Shown here: piece by piece, positions 47,409 through 47,528 of the stretch
How the letters are laid out: every line of letters starts with the position of its first letter
How positions within the stretch are numbered: position 1 is the stretch's first letter
Source: Chloroflexota bacterium
Lineage (GTDB): Bacteria; Chloroflexota; Anaerolineae; UBA2200
Reading direction: 5' to 3'
DNA length: 47,528 nucleotides
Assembly (NCBI GenBank): GCA_030607875.1
Contig: JAUWJD010000027.1
Span: 1 to 47,528 of the forward strand
Notes under the pieces: model-generated
Told to the model about the DNA's origin: nothing
The model's input: only the letters and a program-made list of their open reading frames with translations
The model's database searches: none
Translations under genes and position numbers: made by a program

Positions 47409-47528
47409 TGCCAAGACATTGTATCCACTCCAAGGACCCAACTCAACGGAGACTTTGTCGAGCATAATGGGGATGACCGTACGGATGTTGTCATCAATCT
47501 GGGGTAGTTGCTCCTTGAGATGGGCGAA
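47409..47528 (-). other. Possible partial gene entering from the right edge
   Basis: The minus-strand frame from 47528 reads FAHLKEQLPQIDDNI, VIPIMLDKVSVELGPW and then continues through the palindrome at 47363, where its composition becomes unnatural. The first 40 residues look protein-like but I recognise no family, and the real stop cannot be placed. It may be a gene end that has been extended by the repeat. Confidence 0.25.

Noticed and set aside
46243..47433. Minus-strand frame of 396 codons opposite the toroid and DUF3795 genes
   Set aside because: Both plus-strand genes have ribosome sites and family motifs; the frame also runs through the palindrome at 47363.
1..47528. tRNA genes, rRNA genes and CRISPR arrays
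   Set aside because: No cloverleaf with a GTTCGA-type T arm, no rRNA segment, and no regularly spaced direct repeats of 24-40 bp were seen; short tRNAs could be missed by eye.

Overview
The window (about 60% GC, no rRNA or tRNA found) looks like a chromosomal segment of an uncultured member of the Chloroflexota, most likely an Anaerolineae-type lineage. This is inference. It rests on YLP-ending secreted proteins, Thr/Pro-rich linkers on lipoproteins, an ECF sigma/DUF5667 pair, a YugP-type protease, paired Hsp20 genes and several families of short dispersed palindromes. No prophage, CRISPR array or complete insertion sequence was seen.

Layout. 1-670: remains of a propeller-repeat surface protein and of a serpin. 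667-3713 (-): alkyltransferase, then a MarR/ABC exporter pair. 3714-5154: decayed small gene with an inserted repeat, then cold-shock protein and RRM protein. 5419-9687 (-): GH5 glycosidase, thioesterase, pentaheme cytochrome lipoprotein. 9830-12674 (-): redox operon of glutaredoxin/thioredoxin-reductase fusion, membrane-anchored thioredoxin with UGA at the first CXXC position, and RNase D. 12802-17494 (-): HD hydrolase, RNase HI, HAD hydrolase, histidine phosphatase, D-amino-acid aminotransferase, RNase Z-like MBL protein. 17563-20191 (-): acyltransferase/GT4/CDP-alcohol transferase operon resembling the phosphatidylinositol-mannoside set. 20434-23491 (+): GT-C-like membrane protein and a degenerate nucleotide kinase. 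23612-27611 (-): chagasin lipoprotein, HD protein, PdxA, two decayed genes, TSUP permease. 28166-29881: DUF4405 protein, radical SAM protein, GIY-YIG protein. 29972-34105: stress island with two Hsp20 genes, a small Cys-rich protein, a membrane zinc protease and the primary sigma factor. 34242-39648: secreted proteins, ECF sigma and its DUF5667 partner. 39815-43275 (-): six-gene operon ending in a two-component system. 43595-47334 (+): WYL regulator, PD-(D/E)XK nuclease, toroid protein, DUF3795 protein.

The most notable observations are these. (1) Three promoters in the stress island share one architecture: four heptamers (TCTAACA-like) at exact 11-bp spacing, ending exactly 9 bp before a -10 box, with no -35. 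This points to a small regulon under a PhoB/SARP-like activator. (2) The thioredoxin-fold gene has UGA exactly where the first catalytic Cys should be, followed by a hairpin that fits the bacterial SECIS rules, so it is a candidate UPPC selenoprotein encoded next to a thioredoxin reductase. (3) Four copies of a roughly 90-108 bp palindromic element share fixed ends but have different, still complementary inner stems; all lie just upstream of genes. (4) Several genes are broken (propeller, serpin, inositol-phosphatase-like, small secreted protein, reductase C-terminus), which is also the main alternative explanation for the UGA codon.
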